Below, one piece after another: positions 42,693-52,223 of a DNA stretch of 64,000 nt. This DNA comes from Anaerolineaceae bacterium (GTDB lineage: Bacteria > Chloroflexota > Anaerolineae > Aggregatilineales > Phototrophicaceae), in assembly GCA_020634165.1 (NCBI GenBank), contig JACKCF010000003.1, forward strand, positions 1-64,000, given 5' to 3'. Position numbers and translations under genes: made by a program. Position 1 is the stretch's first letter, and each line of letters begins with the position of its first letter. The notes under the pieces are model-generated. The model was not told the origin of the DNA. It ran no database searches and saw only the letters and a program-made list of their open reading frames with translations.

Positions 42693-42750
42693 CGAACATC
42701 CTTGTGTTGTGTCTAGCGGTATACATATAGCATACGCCCGATCAGAATAC

Positions 42751-42775
42751 AAAAGCCCCCTCATAACTAGGGGGC
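42751..42775 (-). terminator. Terminator of the 635-aa TPR gene
   Basis: On the minus strand GCCCCCT (42769-42775) pairs with AGGGGGC (42755-42761) around CATAACT's complement and is followed by TTTT. It lies 60 bases after the stop of the gene at 42836-44743. Confidence 0.7.
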
Positions 42776-42835
42776 ATCGTTAGAAAATAGTTGTTTTTGG
42801 CCGATGCTAAGCTGACGCTCGACCTACGGTGAGTG

Positions 42836-44743
42836 CTATTCGTCCACTCGGTCTTCCAACTGGCGAATTCGGTATTCAACAAAATCCCAATCATCTAATT
42901 CCTGATAGGCCTTGTAATCAGCAAGCGCCAATTCATATTCTCCAAGTCGTTCATAGACTTGTGCGCGGTCAAATAACACGTATGGATCGGTTGGGTCTAG
43001 TTCGATGGCGCGTGTATAGTCAGCAATCGCAGCATCAAAGTTCTCGACTTCTTCATACAGATTACCGCGCCAATGATAGGCATTAAAATAATCGGGATTT
43101 AGCTCAATCGCACGGTTGAAGTCTTCGAGTGCTTCTTTGTAGTAACCTGCTTTTAAATATGCTTGACCTCTTCTGCCTCGTGTTTGATAGATATCGCCAA
43201 TCAATTCAAAAGCTCGATTTAGGTCACTAATCGCCTGGTCGTAGTTCTCTAATTGAATGTGCGATATACCTCGATTGTAATAGGCATAGGCAAAATAGGG
43301 GTCTTGCTCCAGCACATAGTCAAAATCGCGGACAGCTTCGTCATAACGACCTAACTGATTATCTGCCTGACCACGATTATGGTAAGCAAGTAGATACTCA
43401 GGTCGTAAAAAAATAGATACATCGTAATCATCTATGGCCAGGAGATACTGATCCATCTCGTGATAGATCACGCCACGTGCGTAATAAACTTTGGCAAAAT
43501 AGGGGTCTATTTCAATCGCCCGACTATAGTCGGCCAGGGCCTGTTCAAGATTATTCACTCGATAGTAGGCGTTAGCACGATTTGAATATGGATATTCATA
43601 GTTGCCGAACAACTCGATAGAGCGAGTATAGTCCGCAATTGCAGCCCAATAATCCCTTTGGTCGAAGAATATGATCCCTCGGTCATTGTACGTAAACGGG
43701 TCCTCTGGATCCAATTCCAGGGCTTTATTTTGGCTGACCATCGCTTGTTCACGATTGCCCAGGCCATTATAGGCATTACCCAAGTTGCCATAGGCCGAAA
43801 CGTAGAATGGGTCTAAATCTAAAGCCCGTTCGTAGTCTGGGATGGCTAATGAATCAGCATCCTGACGACGGTATACATCTGCACGTGTGTGATATGCAAC
43901 CTGTGAATCGGGAACGAGTTCAATTGCTCGATCTGCATCCTCCAGAGCAGGGCCATAGTCTTCTGTATAAGTCAACGAGATGGACCGGAAGATATATGCG
44001 CTGGCCCCATCAAGCTCTGAAATCTGATCATTCGATAAGACAGTGAGATAATTTACGGTCTGGTCCAGTGCGCCTTGTGCCAGATCATGTGCTTCGTAGA
44101 ACAGATCATATTGACCGAGGACAAGATACGAGAAATAAGTTGCATCAAGGCCACTGCGAAGCGCAATTCGGCGATCTGGTGTTTGTGATGGTAGCAATAG
44201 ACGTTGGACATAGCGTGTCACACGGCGATCTCTGCGTGGGGTTGCCAGATAGTTTAGTTGAAGAGCAACCTCTGCTGATCCAGGCAGGCTCCATATAATC
44301 AGCTCTGCATCATGACCTTCGCTTATATGTGCGGCGGTATCGTAATCTCCCTGCTTAATCTCTTGTTGTTCAAGAACAATGTCGAATCCAAACAACTCCA
44401 ATTGAGTTTGCAGGCTCTCAATCACGCCCTGGATAGGTAGCGAATATGCTTCTAGAGGCTCAAGATTCAGGACGATTCTGGGCAAATTGTCCTGAATTTC
44501 TTCCTCAAGCACTGTCGTTGAAGGAGCCCCCGATGAAGGGGATTTGGGTTGCTCAGTCTCGCTAGTGGGAATTGCAGTTGCTTCTGGGCGCGGTTGGAGC
44601 CAGATATCAGGGCTGTCGGCTTTACTCAGTCCAATGCCTGAGACAAAAACTAATACTATTGTCAGGCCAAAGAACAGGCACCGTTGAAGCTTGTTTAGAG
44701 ATAGGCGTTCAACGTAAAAGTTCAGCTTATTTAACCTTCCCAT
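42836..44743 (-). CDS. Membrane-anchored protein with about eleven TPRs
   Basis: 635 residues with a hydrophobic N-terminal anchor (LFFGLTIVLVFVSGIGLS), a Ser/Pro-rich linker, a domain of about 150 residues with LPGSAEVALQLNYLATPRRDRR, then tandem tetratricopeptide repeats of 34 residues (ALADYSRAIEIDPYFAKVYYARG is one example) to the C-terminus. TPRs bind protein partners. The gene is paralogous in style to 44796-46025 just upstream on the same strand, 52 bp away. An envelope scaffold role is inferred. Confidence 0.85.
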   Translation of the reverse strand: MGRLNKLNFYVERLSLNKLQRCLFFGLTIVLVFVSGIGLSKADSPDIWLQPRPEATAIPTSETEQPKSPSSGAPSTTVLEEEIQDNLPRIVLNLEPLEAYSLPIQGVIESLQTQLELFGFDIVLEQQEIKQGDYDTAAHISEGHDAELIIWSLPGSAEVALQLNYLATPRRDRRVTRYVQRLLLPSQTPDRRIALRSGLDATYFSYLVLGQYDLFYEAHDLAQGALDQTVNYLTVLSNDQISELDGASAYIFRSISLTYTEDYGPALEDADRAIELVPDSQVAYHTRADVYRRQDADSLAIPDYERALDLDPFYVSAYGNLGNAYNGLGNREQAMVSQNKALELDPEDPFTYNDRGIIFFDQRDYWAAIADYTRSIELFGNYEYPYSNRANAYYRVNNLEQALADYSRAIEIDPYFAKVYYARGVIYHEMDQYLLAIDDYDVSIFLRPEYLLAYHNRGQADNQLGRYDEAVRDFDYVLEQDPYFAYAYYNRGISHIQLENYDQAISDLNRAFELIGDIYQTRGRRGQAYLKAGYYKEALEDFNRAIELNPDYFNAYHWRGNLYEEVENFDAAIADYTRAIELDPTDPYVLFDRAQVYERLGEYELALADYKAYQELDDWDFVEYRIRQLEDRVDE

Positions 44744-44795
44744 ACAATAAGGCCCAAACTTAACTACTTAGCTTCTGTTATCCAACATCATTCAA

Positions 44796-46025
44796 CTATT
44801 GGCTGTGCAGGTTGATGCGCCAGCTCATATGGGTCTGGAGTTGGCCGGAGAGTTCCGCGTAGCGACGATAGTCCTCGATGGCGGCCTGATAATTTTCTAG
44901 CTCATAGTTGGTATCGCCGCGACCCCAATAGGGATTAGGATAATCGGGGTCAAGCTGAATGGCCTGATCGTAGTCTTGCAGGGCACGCTCATAGTCATCC
45001 AGATGGAAGTAGACGATTCCACGATTGTTGTAGGCAAAGATATACTCTGGGTCCAGTTCAAGCGCATAGGTGAAGTCGGCCAGAGCGAGCTGAAGATCGC
45101 CGGATTCGAGATAGGCATTACCACGATTGTTATAGGTCCAGGCATCGTCACCGTAGGTCATGGCCTGGGTGTAATCGGCGATGGCATCCGCATAGTCGTC
45201 ACGCTCCTGATAGATGTATCCGCGATGGAAGTACAAATCCTGGATATCGACGATGGTCTTCTGGCGATCCGGCGGCAGGGCCTCTACCAATGAAATGAGA
45301 TTATCAAAGGGCTGAAAAGACTGGCCGTAGGCAAAATCGCCGTAATACAGGTAAGCGACGAGGTATTCCGCAGCTATGTCGGCTTCGCTTTCACTGATAG
45401 ACATATACTCAGTTTCCGTGGACGCAATTTCGGTGTTGGCTATCCCAGAGGCATCGACCGTTTCGGCGTCACGTTCAGCAAAGATGAAGGTCAGCATGAG
45501 GTTGTCGTCGCTGGACCAATCATTGTTGCCTGTGATATAGACCGATGCGCCAATATCCTGCATCATGCCCTGAATTTTGCCGTAGTCGGTGTAGTAAAGC
45601 CTGTCGTCAATCAGTGTGAAGGTGATCCCTGCGGATGTCAGTCGATCCTGAAGCACCTGATTAACCTCGCGGGCGGTGTTACCCGTGCCGCCTTTGATCT
45701 GGTCGATAATCACCGAAACGCGCTCATTCGCTTCTTCGCCGGATGTGATCGCGAATTTTGAATCGGTTTCCTCGGCAGCATGGGCTTCTTCAATAGCGGC
45801 GAGTTGGGTGCTGACTTCGGATGCATTGTTAATGATGCGCAGAATGGTAAACGTCGAAACAGCAAAGACCACCACCAGCAGCAACCAGGTCGTGCGAGAG
45901 CGCTTTTCCACAACGATGGCTGGCGATTGTGCGCCACCCATCGGGCGACGCTTGGGCGCTTTTTCTGGCGGCGGTGCCGGTGAGTCAATCAGTTCTTTAA
46001 TCGATTTACGTTGTTCTGGTTCCAC
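44796..46025 (-). CDS. Membrane-anchored TPR protein
   Basis: 409 residues: a Pro-rich cytoplasmic head (SPAPPPEKAPKRRP), one membrane helix (TWLLLVVVFAVSTFTIL), a central domain shared in part with the next gene, and three to four C-terminal TPRs (IADYTQAMTYGDD, LADFTYALELDPEY, LQDYDQAIQLDPDY). The start is a GTG at 46025. It lies upstream of the longer TPR gene in the same orientation. Protein-protein interaction is the likely role, and the partners are unknown. Confidence 0.8.
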   Translation of the reverse strand: MEPEQRKSIKELIDSPAPPPEKAPKRRPMGGAQSPAIVVEKRSRTTWLLLVVVFAVSTFTILRIINNASEVSTQLAAIEEAHAAEETDSKFAITSGEEANERVSVIIDQIKGGTGNTAREVNQVLQDRLTSAGITFTLIDDRLYYTDYGKIQGMMQDIGASVYITGNNDWSSDDNLMLTFIFAERDAETVDASGIANTEIASTETEYMSISESEADIAAEYLVAYLYYGDFAYGQSFQPFDNLISLVEALPPDRQKTIVDIQDLYFHRGYIYQERDDYADAIADYTQAMTYGDDAWTYNNRGNAYLESGDLQLALADFTYALELDPEYIFAYNNRGIVYFHLDDYERALQDYDQAIQLDPDYPNPYWGRGDTNYELENYQAAIEDYRRYAELSGQLQTHMSWRINLHSQ

Positions 46026-46167
46026 GATGGCTATCTTTGACCTCAGTTACTAGTAATATCGCTTAATCTCATGATGCTAGCGTATCACAAGAGTCAGGTG
46101 GGAGAGGTTAAGGTTCGACGGTATAATGGTCCCACTGTGACCGTGACAACCACTATTGAGGCAAACG

Positions 46168-46617
46168 ATGCCGACTGTTGACTACCATATTGAAATCAAC
46201 CGCCCTGTGATTGAAGTTTTCCGTGTGGCGACGGATTATAAGTCGTTAAGTGATTGGCAGCCGGATACGCTGAGCGTCAATATGATCGCTGCGGAACCCA
46301 TCCGCGCGGGAACGATGCTCACATTAGAGCGCCGTTTTATGGGGCGTCGTACGATTGTGAATGTTGATATTGTGGACTTCCAGCGGAATAAACTGGTGGA
46401 GTGGCGCGGTGCCCATGGGGGGTTCCGATACCACCGCCTGACAGAGTTCAACTCCACAGGCGGCAGTACCATGATTAAGGACACACTCAATGTCAATGTG
46501 GGTTGGATTCGCTTCTGGTATGCGCCGTTCGTCAGTGCTGCGCTCAAGTCGCAGGTCACTAAGGAATGGGAAGCGCTTAAGAAGCATGTTGAAAGCGGCG
46601 CAGGAATGCGCGGCTAG
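46168..46617 (+). CDS. SRPBCC-family protein
   Basis: 149 residues of the START/Bet v1-like helix-grip fold: VDYHIEINRPVIEVFRVATDYKSLSDWQPD at the N-terminus and the beta strands and C-terminal helix (AALKSQVTKEWEALKKHVES) typical of polyketide-cyclase-like SRPBCC proteins, which bind hydrophobic ligands. The ATG at 46168 is used; a TTG at 46156 is part of the GAGG-containing leader. It is convergent with a TetR gene 11 bases on. Confidence 0.85.
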   Translation: MPTVDYHIEINRPVIEVFRVATDYKSLSDWQPDTLSVNMIAAEPIRAGTMLTLERRFMGRRTIVNVDIVDFQRNKLVEWRGAHGGFRYHRLTEFNSTGGSTMIKDTLNVNVGWIRFWYAPFVSAALKSQVTKEWEALKKHVESGAGMRG

Positions 46618-46628
46618 GCACCCAATCG

Positions 46629-47219
46629 CTAGGCTAGTTCTGGCAGGCCCAAAGCCGCCACTACGCCGGGCATAATCAAATTCTGACACATCGTCGCGAT
46701 TTCAAGCGGCGTTTCGTTCATGCCATTTTCCAGCCATTGCAACGTCAGGGAAAAGAGCGCACCGGCTGCAAAGCGGGCGATCATCTCAATCGGAGTATCA
46801 GGAATCGTATCCTGTGACACGGAGGTCGCAAGCACTTTTTCATACACCTTTGAGATATAGTTCACAGCGCGACTGTTGATATAAGTCAGGCTGCGTGACC
46901 CCAGGAATAACGAACTATACAGCTCGCTATATTCCACTACATGTTCAAAGAACATCGTAGTCGGTGTGATATCAGGGCGTTGCCAGTCAAAGTTAATCAA
47001 TGATGAATCCAAGGACTCCGCCAGGTCATCAAAGAGCATTTCCAGGCTATCGGCCAGCAATTCATCCTTCTCTTTGTAGTGCAGGTAGAAGGTCGCACGG
47101 CTCAGGTCAGCCTTATCTGTGATTTGTTGAATCGTCACGCTTTCGTAGCCATGTTCCATGACTAGATCCAGCAGCGCATCGCGCATCTGGCGGCGTGTAC
47201 GACGTACACGTCGATCCAT
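46629..47219 (-). CDS. TetR-family transcriptional regulator
   Basis: 196 residues from ATG 47219, which follows GGAGG; an ATG at 47237 overlaps that site and is less likely. The HTH is DALLDLVMEHGYESVTIQQITDKADLSRATFYLHYKEKDELL. The C-terminal domain resembles TetR_C_7/DhaS-like regulators. The upstream region has AACCGGTT, a palindrome, near 47269-47276, possibly an operator. It shares a tail-to-tail border with the SRPBCC gene. Target genes are not evident. Confidence 0.9.
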   Translation of the reverse strand: MDRRVRRTRRQMRDALLDLVMEHGYESVTIQQITDKADLSRATFYLHYKEKDELLADSLEMLFDDLAESLDSSLINFDWQRPDITPTTMFFEHVVEYSELYSSLFLGSRSLTYINSRAVNYISKVYEKVLATSVSQDTIPDTPIEMIARFAAGALFSLTLQWLENGMNETPLEIATMCQNLIMPGVVAALGLPELA

Positions 47220-47485
47220 TGTATTTCGTTCCTCCATAAACTTTCGATTGTCTTCTGGATATGGTGAAACCGGTTACAAGATCAGTTCACACTTAACCAG
47301 TTTTAGACACTGTGTACAATTATAGGTGTTCTGTTAAGATGCGGTCAAGATGCAACGAGGCTTTTATTACATACTTCCTATAATTTCCCGCTGAATGGCC
47401 AGGGCAGGACTGGTCAAGTATGCCTAGCCACTAAGGTAAAATCTAGCACTTTGCGGCAGGAAAATAGCCAGCCATAATAACGCTC

Positions 47486-48631
47486 ATGACGATCAATCTC
47501 CTTTTTACATCGTGGTACAGCGGCGTCGGCGGCGGTGAAACGGACCTGTTAACGCAGGCCGAAGCACTGGACCCGCAACGCTTTCGACCGCATCTATTGC
47601 TGCCGCGCGCAGGTGAACTTGGCGAACAGTGGGCGGCACATGGTTGGCCTGTACATTACGAACACTGGCGTGGTGCATCAACGTATTTTGTGCCGCAGAT
47701 ATGGGCACGCTTTCCTGTGGTCAGGCGCATGGCAGCTTTGCTAAAGCGGGCGAACATTGGCCTGGTGCATGCGGATTACCACACGCTGCCCCTAATCCAG
47801 CCAGCGGCAGAGGCGGCAGGCATCCCCCTAATGTGGACCTGTCATGGCTGGTGGTTCCATCCCAAGCCCTGGCAGCGTGACTTTTTCCGTTCGTTGACCG
47901 GAGCCGCACGCAGCCACGCTATCCGTGATGGTTTCCTGGGTGATCCACCGTTTATGTCGCCAGAGAACTTACCCGTGATCTATTCCGGCATTGATACCAA
48001 GCGTTTCGCTCCTGGGGATGGTGGTGAGGTGATCCTGGCTGAGGCTGGTGTTCCGGCTGGCGGCCCTATCGTGGCGATGGTTGCGCGATTCCAGGAGGTA
48101 AAGGGGCATCATCACTTTTTGGCGATGGCGAAGCTGGTCTTGCAGGCGCATCCAGGGGCGCATTTCCTGATCGCTGGGGAAAATGCTTTTGGTGTGGCGA
48201 AGGATGCCGTGTATCGTCAACGTATTCTGGATACTATCGCGGCTGATGCTCAACTCAGCCAGCATGTGCATCTGCTGGGGTTTCGCACGGATGTGGAACA
48301 TGTGCTGCAAGCCGCCGACGTGGTCGTGTGCCCCTCCGACTTTGAGAGCTACGGCAAGGTGAATCTGGAAGCGATGGCATGTGGAGTGCCGGTTGTCAGC
48401 ACCAACCGAGGCGGTCCGGCAGAAATCGTGCGCGATGGAGAAACCGGTTATCTGGTGAATCCAGCGAACACGTCAGAAATGGCGACAGCGGTCAGCAAAT
48501 TACTAGCAGACAAGGTTCTGCAGCAGCGGATTGGCCAGCAGGCACGCGCCTACGTACAGGCGAATTTTTCAATAGACATTATGGCGGAGCAATATGAACT
48601 TATCTTCCAGCGATTGTTGAAGGACGTCTAA
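47486..48631 (+). CDS. GT4-family glycosyltransferase
   Basis: 381 residues with two Rossmann domains (GT-B). The N-terminal glycine-rich loop is WYSGVGGGETDLL. The C-terminal donor site has VAMVARFQEVKGHHHFLAMAK and the EX7E motif in DFESYGKVNLEAMACGVPVVSTNRGG. It transfers a sugar from a nucleotide-sugar donor with retention, to a lipid or polysaccharide acceptor. No polysaccharide operon surrounds it; the neighbours are a TetR gene and a small hypothetical gene. Confidence 0.92.
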   Translation: MTINLLFTSWYSGVGGGETDLLTQAEALDPQRFRPHLLLPRAGELGEQWAAHGWPVHYEHWRGASTYFVPQIWARFPVVRRMAALLKRANIGLVHADYHTLPLIQPAAEAAGIPLMWTCHGWWFHPKPWQRDFFRSLTGAARSHAIRDGFLGDPPFMSPENLPVIYSGIDTKRFAPGDGGEVILAEAGVPAGGPIVAMVARFQEVKGHHHFLAMAKLVLQAHPGAHFLIAGENAFGVAKDAVYRQRILDTIAADAQLSQHVHLLGFRTDVEHVLQAADVVVCPSDFESYGKVNLEAMACGVPVVSTNRGGPAEIVRDGETGYLVNPANTSEMATAVSKLLADKVLQQRIGQQARAYVQANFSIDIMAEQYELIFQRLLKDV

Positions 48632-48715
48632 GCTGTTATTGCCCTGGGATGTACACGAAGGGTATACTGGCGAGGCGATTGCACATACAGTTGGCTAAAC
48701 AGATTCAAAGTCCGC

Positions 48716-49123
48716 ATGACCAAAACGGAACCCGGTTCACAGAACATTTTTAATATCACTGAGCCAGAACGTTACCGCTGTCAGGTGTTTCATTATCACA
48801 GCCGTCTGTCACGCCTGTATCTGCGCGTATACAAAGACCAAAACCAGCATCCAGCCTTTCATCTATTGTTCGCTGATGTTGCTTATTTTGACTGCCCCGT
48901 AACCTGGCAAGGGATCGATTTCCGCATTGCGGAGTATGATGAATGCCTGCAACTGATGCTCGATACGGGCCTGGTTGGACAGGCGATTTTACGCTTCCCT
49001 GGTGCGTACGCATCGTTGACCGAGTACACACGGCTTTATGAAACTGTCACCGATAAGCGCCCCATACGCATCATAGCGGGGAGTGGCACCCTGCTCCAAC
49101 ATCTCCCCGCTGAATTGACCTAA
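48716..49123 (+). CDS. Hypothetical protein
   Basis: 135 residues, soluble, no signal. The middle has an aromatic-rich strand set (FHYHSRLSRLYLRVYKDQ, FHLLFADVAYFDCPVTWQGIDF), and the C-terminal half is helical. I do not recognise the family. Its 3' end overlaps that of the convergent MerR gene by 4 bases. The ribosome site is weak. Confidence 0.65.
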   Translation: MTKTEPGSQNIFNITEPERYRCQVFHYHSRLSRLYLRVYKDQNQHPAFHLLFADVAYFDCPVTWQGIDFRIAEYDECLQLMLDTGLVGQAILRFPGAYASLTEYTRLYETVTDKRPIRIIAGSGTLLQHLPAELT

Positions 49124-49509
49124 CTGCTTACCGTACCATTGCGAATGGCCAACTGCGTTTCGTTGATCTCGCGATAGTGCGCGATTTTGTCTCGTATCAG
49201 CGTCAGGTGCTGCTGCAATTCATCAATGTGCTGTTCGACTGCTTGCTGGTGATCTTCCAGCAATTGCAGGCGTTCGACGACCGTATCCATATCGCCCTGG
49301 GCCAATTCCATATAGCGCTTGATGTTGTTAATTGGCATCCCTGCCGAACGCAAGCGCAAGACAAACTGGATGCGATCAATATCGTTCGGGCCATAGTCAC
49401 GATGTCCATTCTGCTCCCGATCCACGCAACCAATCAGGCCAATGCGCTCGTAGTATCGCAGCGTATGAATGCTGAGGCCCGTCTGTTTAGCAACCGACTG
49501 TATTTTCAT
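49120..49509 (-). CDS. MerR-family transcriptional regulator
   Basis: 129 residues from ATG 49509, which follows AGGGA; the frame runs upstream into the AKR gene and is not coding there. The winged HTH is MKIQSVAKQTGLSIHTLRYYERIGL with RDYGPNDIDRIQFVLRLRSAGMPI. A coiled coil (VVERLQLLEDHQQAVEQHIDEL) makes the dimer. There are no metal-binding cysteines in the tail, so it belongs to the small-ligand or redox MerR group. It lies 13 bases downstream of the aldo-keto reductase and probably regulates that operon. Confidence 0.9.
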   Translation of the reverse strand: MKIQSVAKQTGLSIHTLRYYERIGLIGCVDREQNGHRDYGPNDIDRIQFVLRLRSAGMPINNIKRYMELAQGDMDTVVERLQLLEDHQQAVEQHIDELQQHLTLIRDKIAHYREINETQLAIRNGTVSS

Positions 49510-49522
49510 ATATGTTCCCTGA

Positions 49523-50554
49523 CTAAATTGGATTGCGGTCGTGGATAATACCGGGCTGAGGAGCCTGGAACGGCGGTGTGATGCCCATTGTTGGTAAGGA
49601 CTGGTAGGGGCGTTCCAACATGGCAATTTCCTCAGTGGTTAAGCGGATGTCGACTGCGCCAACGGCATCTTCCAGGTGTGATAATTTGGTCATGCCAACG
49701 ATGGGCGCAGTCACGGTCGGGCGTGAGAGCAACCAGGCCAGTGCTACCTGGGCCATCGTCACACCGCGTTGGTCGGCAACCTGGGCAACGGCTTCGATAA
49801 TGGCCTGATCGGCGGGGGATTGATAGAACCACAGCAGCCGGTCGGTCTCTGCGCGGGTTGTTGACTGTTGATTGGGTTCAGCGCGACGGCCAAGCATTCC
49901 ACGCGCCAGTGGCGACCAGGGAATCATGCCGATACCCTGTGATTGGCACAGCGGCACCATTTCCCGTTCTTCTTCCCGATAGAGCAAATTGTAGTGATTT
50001 TGCATAGCGACAAACCGCGCCCAACCATGTTGATCGGAAACACTGAGTGCATGCATGAATTCCCAGGCGTACATTGAGCTAGCACCGATGTAGCGTACTT
50101 TGCCCTGCTGAACGAGCAAATCCAGTGCGTGAAGTGTCTCTTCTATGGGCGTATAGGGGTCCAGGCGGTGAATCTGGTAGAGGTCAATCGCCTCAATCCC
50201 CAATCGACGCAGGCTGTCTTCGCAGGCCTGCTGGATATGCTTGCGCGATAGTCCACGCATATTGGGCTGATCCGATGGGCCGAAGAACACCTTGGTCGCG
50301 ATGACGATCTCGTCACGGTTGGCGTATTCTTTTAGCCAGCGTCCGGTGATTTCTTCGCTGCGGCCTGATGAATACATATCCGCTGTATCAAAGAAGTTGA
50401 TACCCAATTCGATGGCGCGGCGGAAAAATGGCGCGGCATCTGCTTCGTTGAGCACCCAATCCCAACGTGGCAAGTTTGGATCGCCAAAGCTCATACAGCC
50501 CAGGCAAATGCGCGACACTTCAAGACCTGTATTGCCTAAATATGTGTATTCCAT
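49523..50554 (-). CDS. Aldo/keto reductase
   Basis: 343 residues of the AKR (beta/alpha)8 barrel. The catalytic tetrad is Asp56, Tyr61, Lys88 and His129 (FFDTADMYSSG, ATKVFFGP, YQIHRLD). The NADPH-binding end is IVGMTKLSHLEDAV. The N-terminus YLGNTGLEVSRICLGCMSFG is typical of AKR families 11/13. AGGAGA lies before the ATG. It is the first gene of an operon with merR. Such enzymes reduce reactive aldehydes. Confidence 0.93.
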   Translation of the reverse strand: MEYTYLGNTGLEVSRICLGCMSFGDPNLPRWDWVLNEADAAPFFRRAIELGINFFDTADMYSSGRSEEITGRWLKEYANRDEIVIATKVFFGPSDQPNMRGLSRKHIQQACEDSLRRLGIEAIDLYQIHRLDPYTPIEETLHALDLLVQQGKVRYIGASSMYAWEFMHALSVSDQHGWARFVAMQNHYNLLYREEEREMVPLCQSQGIGMIPWSPLARGMLGRRAEPNQQSTTRAETDRLLWFYQSPADQAIIEAVAQVADQRGVTMAQVALAWLLSRPTVTAPIVGMTKLSHLEDAVGAVDIRLTTEEIAMLERPYQSLPTMGITPPFQAPQPGIIHDRNPI

Positions 50555-50927
50555 GTGGTTTTGTCTCCTTATGATGGACCTATCCTCAACATGAAATCAG
50601 CGTACAACATAGAGTACGCTCTAGGTCAAGGGATTGGGCAGAGGTTTTCCTCCACCAGGTCGCCACATGGTTTTCTTAGCAGCTATGCCTAAGCCATCAT
50701 TAGTCAAAATTAAGGCCAAAGTTCCCACCTGATGACCACCCTTCGGGATCGTTAATAATTGGATAAAAGGCATTACAGTCTGCAAACAATGGCCAGATAT
50801 TTGTGTAAGTTGCTCGTAAATATATGTGCAGACCTGCGAACGAAGCAGTACAATGGTCATGTATGGCCGCAGATGAAAGGAGTAGGGTCAGCGCCGAGTT
50901 GTTGTAATCGGCAGAACCTGAACGCTG
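50555..50927. other. Intergenic region, possible gene remnant
   Basis: 373 bp with no convincing gene. On the minus strand the stretch around 50700-50830 reads as a plausible protein tail (IWPLFADCNAFYPIINDPEGW), but it has no start and the same frame continues antisense to the next gene. It could be a decayed gene or chance. The weak ribosome site of the 50928 gene is the only other feature. Confidence 0.3.
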
Positions 50928-51158
50928 ATGAAAGACCCGAAAATTTCCGATTTGACAGTAAGCCAACTTAAACACCTCATTCGTAAGACCGTGCAAGAAG
51001 CCGTTGCCGAAGTCATTATTGAATTTAGTGTTGCCGCAGAAATGGATGCTCAGATCACCTATGAAGCGGAAATGGCAGAGTATTTGCGTTCCATCATGCA
51101 GACATCCCAGGAAACGGCCACATCGGCCCCTGCCCCCGCTGCCCATGTCGATGACTGA
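50928..51158 (+). CDS. Small antitoxin-like hypothetical protein
   Basis: 76 residues, mostly helical: ISDLTVSQLKHLIRKTVQEAVAEVIIEF, then AEMDAQITYEAEMAEYLRSI and a Pro/Ala-rich tail. The pattern resembles small antitoxin or accessory proteins found next to RelE- or PIN-type toxins, but no toxin gene follows: the next gene is a glycosyltransferase 220 bp on. It may be an orphan or an unrelated small protein. The ribosome site is weak. Confidence 0.6.
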   Translation: MKDPKISDLTVSQLKHLIRKTVQEAVAEVIIEFSVAAEMDAQITYEAEMAEYLRSIMQTSQETATSAPAPAAHVDD

Positions 51159-51377
51159 GTCGAACTGTCACACGAGCCGTTATCGATTGCCAGGGCTAGC
51201 TTAAGACACGCCCCACTAAAAACGCGCCCACATCCAAACATTGCCCCCTCGGCTCCTGGCGTCTACCAGCTATCGGAAGCCTTATTGCGCTTTAGCATTG
51301 CAGATCGTCGCCACTGTACGCCATCGGGCTTTTAAGCTACCATTCGCACAAATATACTGAATAGCGAGCCGGACTAT

Positions 51378-52187
51378 TTGATCCATCAGCCGTTTTACCC
51401 TCACTTTAGCACTGCCAGTCCTGTGCGGACCCTGGTCGCGCTTTTGGCGTTCAACGAAGAACGCAATATTGGCCGTGTTGTGCGCAATATCCGCAACATT
51501 CTGCCAGAGGTTGATGTGCTGGTGGTCAATGATGGCTCCAATGACGGAACGGAAGCCGTCGCACGCGAGTCGGGGGCCATCGTATTGACCATGCCGCATA
51601 ATGTGGGCATCGGTGCAGCGGAGCAGGCTGCGTTCCGGTTTGCGGCGCGCTATGGCTATCGGCTGATGGTGCGGAATGATGGGGATGGCCAGCACGAAGC
51701 GGCTGATATTCCGATGATGCTGGATACCATGGCCACACAGCCCGTCGATATTGTGATTGGGTCGCGGTTTATCGGTGAGGGCGATTATGGTACGCCGCCA
51801 ACGCGCCGCATGGGCATTCTGATTATCACCGGACTGCTGCGCCTGCTCACGCGCCAGCCGATTACGGACCCAACTTCGGGATTCCGGGCATTCAATCATC
51901 GGGCGATTACGTGCTTCGCCCAGATTTACCCTCAGGACTACCCAGAGCCAGAAACGATTGTCATGGCGCATCGCCTGGGGCTGCGTATGGTCGAGGTACC
52001 GGTCCGATTCCACATGCGCCAACATGGACGCTCACAATTTTTGAATATCCGCACAGTTATCTACTACATGTTCAAGGTGCTGCTGGCCATCGTCATTGAT
52101 TCCATGCGCCGTGACACCCTGCCAGAAACAGTCACCATGATCCCTAAAGAGCCGCCTGTTCCTTTTAATCAGAGCGCGCCAGAATAA
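51378..52187 (+). CDS. GT2-family glycosyltransferase (DPM1-like)
   Basis: About 269 residues of a GT-A glycosyltransferase: LVALLAFNEERNIGRVVRNI, then VLVVNDGSNDGTEAVA, the metal-binding DGDGQHEAADIP, and later IGSRFIGEGDYGTPPTRRMG and DPTSGFRAFN. It resembles dolichol/polyprenol-phosphate mannose or glucose synthases and hopanoid or cell-wall GT2 enzymes. It has no membrane helices at the C-terminus. The start is uncertain: a TTG at 51378 opens the frame, and a GTG at 51423 is the other candidate. The next gene follows after 36 bp. Confidence 0.88.
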   Translation: MIHQPFYPHFSTASPVRTLVALLAFNEERNIGRVVRNIRNILPEVDVLVVNDGSNDGTEAVARESGAIVLTMPHNVGIGAAEQAAFRFAARYGYRLMVRNDGDGQHEAADIPMMLDTMATQPVDIVIGSRFIGEGDYGTPPTRRMGILIITGLLRLLTRQPITDPTSGFRAFNHRAITCFAQIYPQDYPEPETIVMAHRLGLRMVEVPVRFHMRQHGRSQFLNIRTVIYYMFKVLLAIVIDSMRRDTLPETVTMIPKEPPVPFNQSAPE

Positions 52188-52223
52188 CACCTCGTTTGTC
52201 TACGCTTTCAGAACGGAAATTCC

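Noticed and set aside
50700..51146. A 148-residue minus-strand frame with a protein-like tail
   Set aside because: Its first half is antisense to the small gene at 50928. The tail alone might be a remnant, but there is no start or domain, so it is not called a gene.
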